Shown here: one piece after another, positions 8,913 through 17,513 of the stretch
How the letters are laid out: each line of letters begins with the position of its first letter
Numbering within the stretch: the first letter of the stretch is position 1
Assembly (NCBI RefSeq): GCF_020169515.1
Contig: NZ_JAHMHW010000004.1
Span: 460,131 to 524,130, forward strand
Length of the DNA: 64,000 nt
Source: Paenibacillus vietnamensis
Lineage (GTDB): Bacteria; Bacillota; Bacilli; Paenibacillales; Paenibacillaceae
Direction: 5' to 3'
Position numbers and translations under genes: made by a program
Notes under the pieces: model-generated
Database searches by the model: none
Seen by the model: the letters and a program-made list of their open reading frames with translations, nothing else
What the model was told of the DNA's origin: nothing

Positions 8913-10487
8913 CTAATCCTGACGTTGTTTTCTAAGCACCGCCGGCGAGTAACCTTCAAGCTTTTTGAACACTTGCGTAAAATACGTATAGTCCGAAAAC
9001 CCGACCTGTTCACTAATTTCATAAATGAGGTCATTGGTGCTCAGAATGAGCTCCTTCGCTTTGGCGATCCGCAAGCGATTGATATATTCCTTAAAGGAGA
9101 TGCCGAATTCGCGCTTAAAAAGGTGACTGAAGTAATTGGGCGTCTTGCCCACATACTCTGCGAGCGTTTCGACCGTGAGCTCGCTCGTAAAGCTTTTGCG
9201 GATAAACTCGTCCGCACGGATCATGAGCGGACTAAGACCCTTCGATAACCGGGCGGCAGTCTCTTCGAAAACGGAGACCACGCTCTCTCTGAATTCGTCG
9301 AACAGCAGAAATTCTTCGTGCACTTCGATGAATTCGATCCTCTCCTGGATCCGTTCGATCACATCGGAGGGGATATTTCGCGCCGTTACCTTCAGCATTT
9401 GCAGCAAACTGCAGGAGTAGGAGGATAAGCTCTTTCTGGCATACATGTGTTCTTGCTTGATGCGGTCGAATTCGTGGCTCACCGTCAATGCGGCCGCAGC
9501 CAATTCCCCCCTTGAAAGCTGGGAAAAGAACCCCGAATTGTCCAGCAATCCGACAATAGCTTTGTCATGGATCGTAGTGGAAGAATCGTAAATGTGAACC
9601 GAGCTCAATCCTGCATATACTCTTCTCGAAAGCGCCAGGTTCGCCTCGCGATGCAGCCTTTCAAATTCCGCCGCACTGCCGGGGCTGCTGATGCCGGCAG
9701 AGAAGGAGCTCCGGCACACGGACTTTGTCTCCCGGTTCCAATCCCGAAGCAGGCCCGCCACTTCATTGGCAAATTGGGTATAGTACAGAAAAGAATTGGT
9801 TTTCGCTTGTACGAGGAAAACCATCTTCCCGCCTTTGGAGCTCAGGCAGATCCCGCGTTCCGCCAGATCGCCGGATTGAAAGAGGCGAAGAACGGCATCC
9901 GTGGCCGATTTCGTTAAAGCCGAGTCGGATTTCCAATTCCCATCCAATTCGACTGTTATGCAGATCAGTGACTCTGAAGCATCGAAACCGAAATATTGCT
10001 GCAAGCCTTCCAGAATAACCAACCGGTCAGTGAGGCTGCCCGTAAGCATCTCATCTGCAAAATTCGCTTTGTACGACGCCAGATATTTATGAAATTCCTG
10101 CTCCGTTGCCCGTTCGCGTATAATATCTTCCTTGATCTGCTGGATCAAGGCGATCAAATTGCGTACCCGAATGGGCTTCATCTCATAATCCACGGCGTCC
10201 AGTTGGATGGCCTTCTTCAGGTACTCGAAATCGTTATAGCCGCTCAGGATGACAACCCGCGTCTCCGGTCTGATCTCCTTTATACGCTTAAGCAGCTCCA
10301 GACCATCCATGCCGGGCATTCGTACATCTGTCACCACGATTTCCGGCATAAGTTCGGTAAACCGCTGCAGCGCCTCCAGTCCGTTAGAGGCCGTAACCAC
10401 TTGTTTAATATCCAAAGCGGCCCAATCAATTCCCTCCTCCATTCCCGACCGGATCTGTTCATCGTCGTCGGCAATCAACAGCTTCAT
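8913..10487 (-). CDS. YesN-type response regulator (REC plus AraC HTH)
   Basis: 524 aa. The N-terminal receiver domain (LLIADDDEQIRSGM) has phospho-acceptor Asp54 in VVTDVRMPGMDG and the Lys in the EMKPI loop. A variable middle region of about 280 residues follows. The C-terminal AraC-type double helix-turn-helix ends YINRLRIAKAKELI...VGFSDYTYFTQVFKKLEGYSPAVLRKQ. Proteins of this design are phosphorylated by YesM-type kinases and activate carbohydrate genes. The gene is 20 nt downstream of its kinase. I infer that it binds the four repeated AAARCTA-N9-TAGTTTT sites around this locus. Confidence 0.93.
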   Translation of the reverse strand: MKLLIADDDEQIRSGMEEGIDWAALDIKQVVTASNGLEALQRFTELMPEIVVTDVRMPGMDGLELLKRIKEIRPETRVVILSGYNDFEYLKKAIQLDAVDYEMKPIRVRNLIALIQQIKEDIIRERATEQEFHKYLASYKANFADEMLTGSLTDRLVILEGLQQYFGFDASESLICITVELDGNWKSDSALTKSATDAVLRLFQSGDLAERGICLSSKGGKMVFLVQAKTNSFLYYTQFANEVAGLLRDWNRETKSVCRSSFSAGISSPGSAAEFERLHREANLALSRRVYAGLSSVHIYDSSTTIHDKAIVGLLDNSGFFSQLSRGELAAAALTVSHEFDRIKQEHMYARKSLSSYSCSLLQMLKVTARNIPSDVIERIQERIEFIEVHEEFLLFDEFRESVVSVFEETAARLSKGLSPLMIRADEFIRKSFTSELTVETLAEYVGKTPNYFSHLFKREFGISFKEYINRLRIAKAKELILSTNDLIYEISEQVGFSDYTYFTQVFKKLEGYSPAVLRKQRQD

Positions 10488-10507
10488 CCCTGTTCACCTG
10501 CCATTCG

Positions 10508-12214
10508 TTAATCGATTTGAGGGATGAGTACCTCCACTCTGGTACCGATCCCGATCTTGCTTCTGAAAGTGAGGCCGAATCCTTGTCCGTAGCTCAATTT
10601 GATCCGGTCATCGATGTTTTTGAGCGCGAATACGTGTTTCGCTTCATGGTCGCTCTCCATCATTTGACGAATGATCATTTCGTCCGTGCCCGCTCCGTTA
10701 TCGGATACCATAAACCGGATCCCTTCCGCAGCCTTGGCTATTTCCACCTCGATATGGCCGCCCTCCACGATTTGCTCCAATCCGTGAAGGATCGCATTTT
10801 CGACCAAAGGCTGCAGCACCAGCTTCGGCATTCGGCAGCTCATCAGATCCGGGTCCGCCTCCATATGAAGCTTGATGCGATCGCCATACTTACGTTGCTG
10901 GAGGAACATGTAACTTTCCAGAAAATCGAGCTCCTGGCGAACGGTCACGAGCGGCTCGCCATTATTGAGAACATGTCTGAAAATTTCCGCCAGCGCTTCG
11001 ATCTGCTCGCTTACGTCATAGTTTTTCCTTTTCACGGCCAGCCAATGAATGGAATCCAGCGTATTGTATAAAAAATGGGGATTGATTTGAGACTGCAGCG
11101 CAGTGATTTCCGCTTCCCTTTGCTTGATTTTGCCTATATAGACATCATTAATCGTGTCCTTCAATTGCTCGGTCATCCGAAGAAAGCCGTTACCGATTTC
11201 GCCGATTTCATCCCTGGAGTCAATGTCCAGCGAAATATTGAAATTGCCTGTCTTGAGCTTCGCCATCTCCTTCCGAAGCTTCTGCAAGGGCTTAAGCAAG
11301 TACTTGTACTGAACGAGAGAGAACAGAATGCCGAACAGGATGCATAACGAAAAGACAACGAGCAAGACGGTATTGACGGTCGTTTTTAACGTCGAGAACG
11401 AGCTCTCCGGGATCGACTGTACAAGCGTCAAGTTCATGTCCTTAATCGTATAGAAAAGAATAATAAGCTTCTCGCCTTCAATTTCAATCTTAAAAAAATC
11501 CTCTTTCAGCCGAAGCGCCCGTTGAATCGGTTCAACCACTCCGATCCGGTCGCCGATCAGGTCCCTTACTGACGATGACAGGACCAACCCGGTCTGATCG
11601 ATCAGGAAGATTTGGGAACCGGCAACCGAATTGATGTTTTTGTAAAAGTCGTATAACAATTCTTCATTGATCGTAAATTTCTCGTACCCGATCGTTCTCC
11701 CCAGCTTGCCAAAGTCCATAATCGCCCGATAAAAGGAGAGCTCGTGCGGAGCAGTGACCCAGAAGCCTTTCCCTTGCAGCTCCGAGGCATAGCTCTTGTT
11801 CGTCTCGCTCATCTCCGGCACGTCGATTCCTCGTTGATAGCGGAGCTCCTTCTCGGAGTACAGATGGATGGCATCGTAATATGGCTTGGATCCGATGATA
11901 TCATCCATCCACGCATCGACATCCAGATAGGCTTGTTCAAATTCCGATGTGCTCAAGTATCCGCCTTGAATAAATTGCTGAACCCCTTGATTGGACAGGA
12001 TACGGAGCGAAATATCGTTCGTATCCGCGGCCAACGTTTCGAAATTCTGTTTCGTTTGCTTCAGCGTTTGAAGCGCGCTTTCGCTAGCCTTGCTTAAGGT
12101 CAGTTCGGCAAACCGGATATTTAAGTAGAAGCCGACCAGGATCAAGGGCAAAATAATAAAAAACGCGATGCAAATATACAATTTTGCGATGACCGGCATG
12201 TCTTTGAACTTCAC
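10508..12214 (-). CDS. YesM-type sensor histidine kinase
   Basis: 568 aa membrane kinase. Transmembrane helices lie near residues 11-31 and 275-300, flanking an extracellular sensor domain of about 240 residues. A HAMP linker follows, then the phospho-acceptor segment QSQINPHFLYNTLDSIHW. The HATPase domain has the N box (LVLQPLVENAILHGLEQ) and the G box (VSDNGAGTD). It should sense an extracellular sugar or a loaded binding protein and phosphorylate the adjacent regulator. It follows the second permease gene by about 80 nt in the same operon. Confidence 0.93.
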   Translation of the reverse strand: MKFKDMPVIAKLYICIAFFIILPLILVGFYLNIRFAELTLSKASESALQTLKQTKQNFETLAADTNDISLRILSNQGVQQFIQGGYLSTSEFEQAYLDVDAWMDDIIGSKPYYDAIHLYSEKELRYQRGIDVPEMSETNKSYASELQGKGFWVTAPHELSFYRAIMDFGKLGRTIGYEKFTINEELLYDFYKNINSVAGSQIFLIDQTGLVLSSSVRDLIGDRIGVVEPIQRALRLKEDFFKIEIEGEKLIILFYTIKDMNLTLVQSIPESSFSTLKTTVNTVLLVVFSLCILFGILFSLVQYKYLLKPLQKLRKEMAKLKTGNFNISLDIDSRDEIGEIGNGFLRMTEQLKDTINDVYIGKIKQREAEITALQSQINPHFLYNTLDSIHWLAVKRKNYDVSEQIEALAEIFRHVLNNGEPLVTVRQELDFLESYMFLQQRKYGDRIKLHMEADPDLMSCRMPKLVLQPLVENAILHGLEQIVEGGHIEVEIAKAAEGIRFMVSDNGAGTDEMIIRQMMESDHEAKHVFALKNIDDRIKLSYGQGFGLTFRSKIGIGTRVEVLIPQID

Positions 12215-12292
12215 GATAATGGTGACCTCGCTCCGGGAACCTTATTAGTAAGACTCCTAATCAGATTAACAAGATCGGTTCCGTTACACAAG

Positions 12293-13129
12293 CTACCCTT
12301 TTACACCACCGGCGGTCAGGCCTTGGACAAAATACTTTTGCAGGAAAATAAAGAGCAGGATCAGCGGGATCAGAACCATACACATGCCTGCGCTCATTAA
12401 GGTCCAGTTCGTCGTATATTGCCCTTGAAAATTAATGAGGCCGACAGAAATCGGGATCCCTTTCTCCGTCGTCAGTGTAGCAATTTGCGCCCACATCAAT
12501 TCTCCCCACACGAAAGCGAAATTGAACACCGTGCAGGTAGCGACGGCACCGCCCGCGAGCGGGAAGACAATTCTGAACATCGTATTTAATTCACTGCTGC
12601 CGTCAATTCTAGCTGCTTCGAGCAGCTCGTCGGGAATCGAGCGGAAGAAATTCCACAGAATAACAATGGTTCCCGGCAGCATCCAGCCCAGATAGGGAAT
12701 GACGATCGGAACATAAACGAGCTTGAACAGCTCTAATTTCGACATCATCACGTACAGCGGAATAATCATGGACTCGCCCGGCAAAATCTGCAGCAGGAAC
12801 AAGCCGCCGACGATCGCGCCGGCAAAAGGGACACGCAGTCTGGCCAGTGAGTAAGCCGCGAAAGTGGCCAGCACACTGCTGGAGAATAACGAGAGAATCG
12901 CAATCACGACGCTGTTCCCCAAATAATCGCCCAGACGGGCTGTCTTAAAAGCCTCCACAAAGTTATCAAAACGAAATTGATTCGGAATTGACCACAAATT
13001 CCCATAAAACTCTTCCGATGTCTTCAGAGAAGTAAAGACGATAAATAAAACCGGATATAGCGTCACGACCGCCATCACAAGGAGGGCAAGGCGTATGAAC
13101 AGCGTCGAATCCAATCTTCTAATATTCAT
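12293..13129 (-). CDS. Carbohydrate ABC transporter permease (MalG-type)
   Basis: 278 aa, six predicted membrane helices, and the EAA coupling loop IPDELLEAARIDGSSELNTMFRIVFPL that contacts the ATPase. The C-terminal FVQGLTAGGVKG is typical of the MalG/LacG group. Start ATG 13129 has an AAGAGGTGA site 6 nt upstream and overlaps the end of the preceding permease gene by 11 nt, a sign of translational coupling. No ATPase gene is present nearby, so a shared MsmX-type ATPase elsewhere in the genome is likely. Confidence 0.92.
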   Translation of the reverse strand: MNIRRLDSTLFIRLALLVMAVVTLYPVLFIVFTSLKTSEEFYGNLWSIPNQFRFDNFVEAFKTARLGDYLGNSVVIAILSLFSSSVLATFAAYSLARLRVPFAGAIVGGLFLLQILPGESMIIPLYVMMSKLELFKLVYVPIVIPYLGWMLPGTIVILWNFFRSIPDELLEAARIDGSSELNTMFRIVFPLAGGAVATCTVFNFAFVWGELMWAQIATLTTEKGIPISVGLINFQGQYTTNWTLMSAGMCMVLIPLILLFIFLQKYFVQGLTAGGVKG

Positions 13130-14060
13130 ATACGTCACCTCTTGCAAGTTTCATCGCAATGAACATCACGATGCCTACGAGGATTGTGAACAGCACGCCG
13201 ATCGCTGCGGCGTATCCGAACTCGTTGTATCGGAAGCCGACATCCAGCATCTGCATCGGCACTGTTTTCGAATAATCGCCGGGTCCGCCTTTCGTCATCG
13301 TCATGACCACATCATAGGTTTTGAAAGAGCCGATGAGCACCAGCATCGAGACCAAACGGATCGTCGGCATGATGAGCGGCAGGATAATCAGACGGATTTG
13401 GCGGAAATAGCTTGCCCCCTCCAGCCGGGCAGCCTCGAACATGGAAGCCGGAATGGTTACAATGGCCGTATAAAACAGCATCATTACCCCGCCAGAGCCT
13501 TTCCAGCCGCTTACTACGGCCAATACCCACAGAACAAGACCAGGCTCGGACAGCCAGGCGTGCTGCAAATTTTTGAGACCGATGAGCCCGAGAATGTGAT
13601 TGACAAGCCCGGTAGCCGGATCGAGCATAAAGGTAAACATCAACCCGATGACGATAAACGGCATCATATTCGGCGCAAAGAATATAAGCCGAAACACGGC
13701 CCCTTCCCGATTGCCCGTACGATACACCAGCAAGGCCAGCAGCAGCCCCAGCAACAAGGCAACCGCAGAGGAAACAAGTGCAATAAAGATGGAATATTTG
13801 AACCCGTTAAGGGTCGTTTGATCGTGGAATAGTTCAATATAGTTGTTAAGGCCGACCAGCTTCATGCTCGTTAACGGACTCCATTCCGCAAAGGACAAGA
13901 CCAGGTTCCAGACGACCGGAATGAGAACCGTAAAAGCAATAAAGATTGCGGCCGGGATTAACAACGCAATCCCGAGTGCCCGTGTTTTGAAATGAATGGA
14001 CCGTGCTTTCGGTTGTGGAACCGACGTATGCAAAGACTGAAGCTTCTCTTGTCGTATCAT
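13119..14060 (-). CDS. Carbohydrate ABC transporter permease (MalF-type)
   Basis: About 313 aa with six predicted helices and the EAA loop SMFEAARLEGASYFRQIRLIILPL. Start ATG 14060 is set by an AGGAGG site. The longer frame up to 14087 would run into a strong hairpin. It pairs with the permease at 12293 to form the membrane channel for the sugar bound by the 14146-15453 lipoprotein. Confidence 0.92.
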   Translation of the reverse strand: MIRQEKLQSLHTSVPQPKARSIHFKTRALGIALLIPAAIFIAFTVLIPVVWNLVLSFAEWSPLTSMKLVGLNNYIELFHDQTTLNGFKYSIFIALVSSAVALLLGLLLALLVYRTGNREGAVFRLIFFAPNMMPFIVIGLMFTFMLDPATGLVNHILGLIGLKNLQHAWLSEPGLVLWVLAVVSGWKGSGGVMMLFYTAIVTIPASMFEAARLEGASYFRQIRLIILPLIMPTIRLVSMLVLIGSFKTYDVVMTMTKGGPGDYSKTVPMQMLDVGFRYNEFGYAAAIGVLFTILVGIVMFIAMKLARGDVYEY

Positions 14061-14086
14061 CGTATGCCCTCCTCCTGACGGGAACA

Positions 14087-14122
14087 ATAATGGGCATAAG
14101 ACGGAATGCTTATGCCCATTAT
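14087..14122 (-). other. Intercistronic hairpin between binding-protein and permease genes
   Basis: Perfect 14-bp stem (14087-14100 with 14109-14122), 8-nt loop, no T run after it on the minus strand. Such hairpins commonly stabilise the upstream binding-protein mRNA or trim read-through, raising binding protein over permease. That role is inferred. Confidence 0.6.
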
Positions 14123-14145
14123 CGTGTTCAACTTATGGACTGCTG

Positions 14146-15453
14146 TTATTGTTTGACTGCATCCTGCCTCAATTTGTCGACCTCTTCGAGGGCAGTCTTC
14201 CCTTTGAAGATGTAGTTAGCCGGCATCTTATTTGCGTAGTAATCGTCGAGTTTCGGATCCAGAGCGCCGATTTCTTTGGCAATTGTAGGATTGCCGGCGT
14301 CTCTTGCATACAGCTCCACCTTCGAATTCGGATCGGCTGGTTTCACGTCTTTCACCGAGACCGGCGCACCGTGATCGACCCGGTATTGAAGAACCTCCGA
14401 ACTCGTCAAATACTTCAAGACCTCAACGGATGCTTCCGGATTCTTCACGTTCGCGGGAATCATATAACCGTTTGCGGCCCCTGCTACTTTCAAGCCCGTT
14501 CCATTGTGCGGCCAGGACAGAATCTGCGGATTTTTGATACCCGCGTCTTTAATCGCTCCATCGGCGAGGAAATTCACATAGGCCATAATCGCGACCTTTT
14601 CCGCCTTGAAGCCTGCCAGCACTTGATCCGAGGTGGCCGTCAGAGCGCCCTTACCCGGATACACAAATTCCTTGTCATAGAGGTTCTTCACTTCATCGAA
14701 GACTTTCACGACTGCCGGGTCAGTGAACGGAATTTTACCCTCAGACCACTCCTTCAGCTTCTGCTCGTTCGGCCAGATCGTCTGAAGTAAAAACCGGTGT
14801 GTCCAGCCTACCCATGCGTTCCCGAAAGGCGTTATGCCGAGCTTTTCCTTTATGGTGGACAGCGCCTGTGTAAACTCTTCCCATGTAGGTTGATCCGGCA
14901 GAGTCACTCCGGCTTTAACCAGCAAATCCTTGTTTGCAATCATGAGCCCGTATACAGGGGTATTCGGAACCGAATAGATTTTGCCGTTGTACGTCCCCAG
15001 ACCCAACGTACCGTCAATGAAGGAATTTTTCCACTCAGGGTCGGCATCCAGATAAGGCGTTAAATCCAGCGCCATATCGGCATTGACGAACGTTTCCATC
15101 GCGCCTGGCCAATAGAAAGCGAGATCGACCGGTTCGCCTGCAGAGATTGTCGTCTTAATCGTCTTCTCTACGTTGTTATCGACAGGCTTGAAGGTGATAT
15201 CGTATTTATCCTTGAAACGCTCCTGGATCATCTTTTGTTCTTCTTCCGCATTCGTATCGCCAGGCCAGGCGAACATCAAGGTCAGCTTAATCTTTTCACC
15301 CAAAGGCGCTGCGGTATCTGTATTGCCCTCTTCGTTTGGAGCCGTGCTGGAATCGTTGCCGGAGTTCGAATTGCCTCCCCCGCAAGCGCTTACCAGTAGC
15401 GTAACACATAGGATCGCAATATAGATCAAACTTGATTTCCTGGACAAAAACAT
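14146..15453 (-). CDS. Sugar ABC transporter substrate-binding lipoprotein
   Basis: 435 aa of the family 1 extracellular solute-binding type. The lipoprotein signal ends LLVSACGGG, so Cys24 would be lipidated and the protein tethered outside the membrane. The mature part has the expected two-lobe pattern with PVYGLMIANKDLL and AANGYMIPANVKNPEASVEVLKYL. Start ATG 15453 follows a GGGAGGGG site. It is the first gene of the operon binding protein, permease, permease, kinase, regulator, and is driven by shared operator site 2. Confidence 0.93.
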   Translation of the reverse strand: MFLSRKSSLIYIAILCVTLLVSACGGGNSNSGNDSSTAPNEEGNTDTAAPLGEKIKLTLMFAWPGDTNAEEEQKMIQERFKDKYDITFKPVDNNVEKTIKTTISAGEPVDLAFYWPGAMETFVNADMALDLTPYLDADPEWKNSFIDGTLGLGTYNGKIYSVPNTPVYGLMIANKDLLVKAGVTLPDQPTWEEFTQALSTIKEKLGITPFGNAWVGWTHRFLLQTIWPNEQKLKEWSEGKIPFTDPAVVKVFDEVKNLYDKEFVYPGKGALTATSDQVLAGFKAEKVAIMAYVNFLADGAIKDAGIKNPQILSWPHNGTGLKVAGAANGYMIPANVKNPEASVEVLKYLTSSEVLQYRVDHGAPVSVKDVKPADPNSKVELYARDAGNPTIAKEIGALDPKLDDYYANKMPANYIFKGKTALEEVDKLRQDAVKQ

Positions 15454-15505
15454 GGATGACCCCTCCCTAATCTATTTCATTGAATGCGCGCGCTTTCATG
15501 TACAA

Positions 15506-15563
15506 ATTATACATAGGCACAATTCCCGGATACATCATGTAAAACTACAAATACTTTAGTTTT
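15506..15563 (-). promoter_or_regulatory. Activator-type promoter, shared operator site 2
   Basis: On the minus strand AAAACTA-N9-TAGTTTT (15563-15541) precedes TATAAT (15511-15506) by 29 nt. The sequence at the -35 position does not match consensus. The start codon of the binding protein is 88 nt from the operator edge, close to the distance at the other sites. Confidence 0.75.
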
Positions 15564-15614
15564 TCTTTGAAACGTTTTATTTTACGTCATTATTTACGAA
15601 TATATAAATAATGA

Positions 15615-15646
15615 AGCAGGCCCATGCACAGAAACATGGGCCTGCT
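15615..15646 (-). terminator. Hairpin terminator after the SDR remnant
   Basis: Perfect 12-bp stem (15615-15626 with 15635-15646) and 8-nt loop, followed on the minus strand by a moderately T-rich tail (TCATTATTTA). Confidence 0.65.
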
Positions 15647-15665
15647 AATTGAAGAATAAATAAAC

Positions 15666-16422
<757 letters not shown>

Positions 16423-16451
16423 CCTTAACACCTCGATGTCTTTCAACGAAT

Positions 16452-16625
16452 TTAATGGCGATCGCCTACAAAAGTGTTTCGCAGCGTGCCGATGCCCTCT
16501 ACCGTCGCCTCGGTAATGTCGCCCGGCTTAAGCCAAACCTGAGGCTTCTTCCCCATTCCCACGCCCGGAGGCGTACCCGTGCTAATGATATCCCCTGGTT
16601 GAATCGTAATGGTTTGGGATCCGCC
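16452..16625 (-). pseudogene. Fumarylacetoacetate hydrolase family protein, C-terminal fragment
   Basis: About 55 residues match only the end of the FAH fold: [22 protein letters not shown], then [22 protein letters not shown]. The N-terminal two thirds, including most metal ligands, are missing. The segment is joined in another frame to the GH78 remnant upstream; the junction lies around 16610-16640. Bacterial relatives next to an SDR hydrolyse 2,4-diketo-3-deoxy sugar acids, which would fit a former rhamnose or fucose pathway here. Confidence 0.75.
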
Positions 16626-17241
16626 GCAAACCATGTCCCGCCCGGCTCGTCCGAAAGCTTCCATCCTTCCGGGATATCATTCGCTTTCACGCGTTCGGCA
16701 ATCGCGCCCATAAAAATCGTATAGGTTTCGTCGGAATAGAACGTCACCGCATCGTCTACCATTACGCGCCAATCAGCCGTACCAGTCGCGAAATCTGCCA
16801 ATGGCTCGCCGTACGCGTTCAGGCCTGTTCCGCTAACGGCCAGCCTCGGACCGATTGGCAGAGATGTCATGGAATAATGCGGCTGATCCGATTTCATCGG
16901 ATCGTTGACCAGATAGGTATTGAGCGACCATACTTGAACGGCAAAGACATTAACTCCAGTACGCAGGCTGGAGCTGACATCCATCGTCTCGTAATAATGT
17001 CTCCATCGATCTCCCTTGAGCGGCCCGGATCCGATCGGCTCTCCATTAATCCACAGCCGATATCGGGTATTTGCACTAATAGAAGCTGCAATGCAGCAGG
17101 CTCATCCAGAAGAACGGCTAGCCGGTAAAAGAAGAACCGATTTTCTTTGGCATCCGGTGTAATCCCTTTCAGCTCGTAAGCTTCCCTTGGCGGTTTCATC
17201 CAATAAGCTCCACTCAGCTTGCACGGTTCAGGTTGTATCAT
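16620..17241 (-). pseudogene. Alpha-L-rhamnosidase-like (GH78) N-terminal remnant
   Basis: The first frame (from 17241) has ENRFFFYRLAVLLDEP. After an indel near 17085 the next frame continues with TRYRLWINGEPIGSGPLKGD and LRTGVNVFAVQVW. This is the non-catalytic N-terminal beta-sandwich region of GH78-type rhamnosidases. It then stops matching and runs into the FAH fragment, so the catalytic (alpha/alpha)6 barrel is gone. The simplest history is one deletion fusing two genes plus an extra frameshift. Its promoter (17295-17352) is still recognisable. Confidence in decay is high; confidence in the exact family is moderate. Confidence 0.7.
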
Positions 17242-17294
17242 TGCATCCCCTTCTCCTTCATCAGCCCATTTTCCTTATAAGAACCTAGATGTCC

Positions 17295-17352
17295 AATATA
17301 TAGATACCAGGCTTCCAGATATACTCGAAAAATCTACAATTTCTTTTGTTTT
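17295..17352 (-). promoter_or_regulatory. Activator-type promoter, degenerate shared operator site 4
   Basis: On the minus strand a 23-bp segment matching the shared operator at 18 of 23 positions (17352-17330) precedes TATATT (17300-17295) by 29 nt. The inverted-repeat arms are eroded, in keeping with the decayed gene it serves. Confidence 0.55.
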
Positions 17353-17420
17353 TCTTTGGTTAGTTCTAATTCTTTTTCGCTAAAGACCCAATTGGACAAT
17401 GAACGGACTAGGAGGATAAA

Positions 17421-17477
17421 AAAGCTAAAGTTTTTGTAGTTTTTTAAATATCAGCGGCTGTCCTGTTCACCTATAAT
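17421..17477 (+). promoter_or_regulatory. Activator-type promoter, shared operator site 3
   Basis: On the plus strand AAAGCTA-N9-TAGTTTT (17421-17443) precedes a perfect TATAAT (17472-17477) by 28 nt. It reads in the same orientation relative to its gene as the other three copies. Confidence 0.75.
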
Positions 17478-17513
17478 GAAAACGCACTCAAAATGACATA
17501 TGGGAGGCAGAAA

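Noticed and set aside
13095..13832. Plus-strand frame of 245 codons
   Set aside because: Antisense to the MalF-type permease; the composition rich in His, Gln and Arg is the usual complement of a membrane protein.
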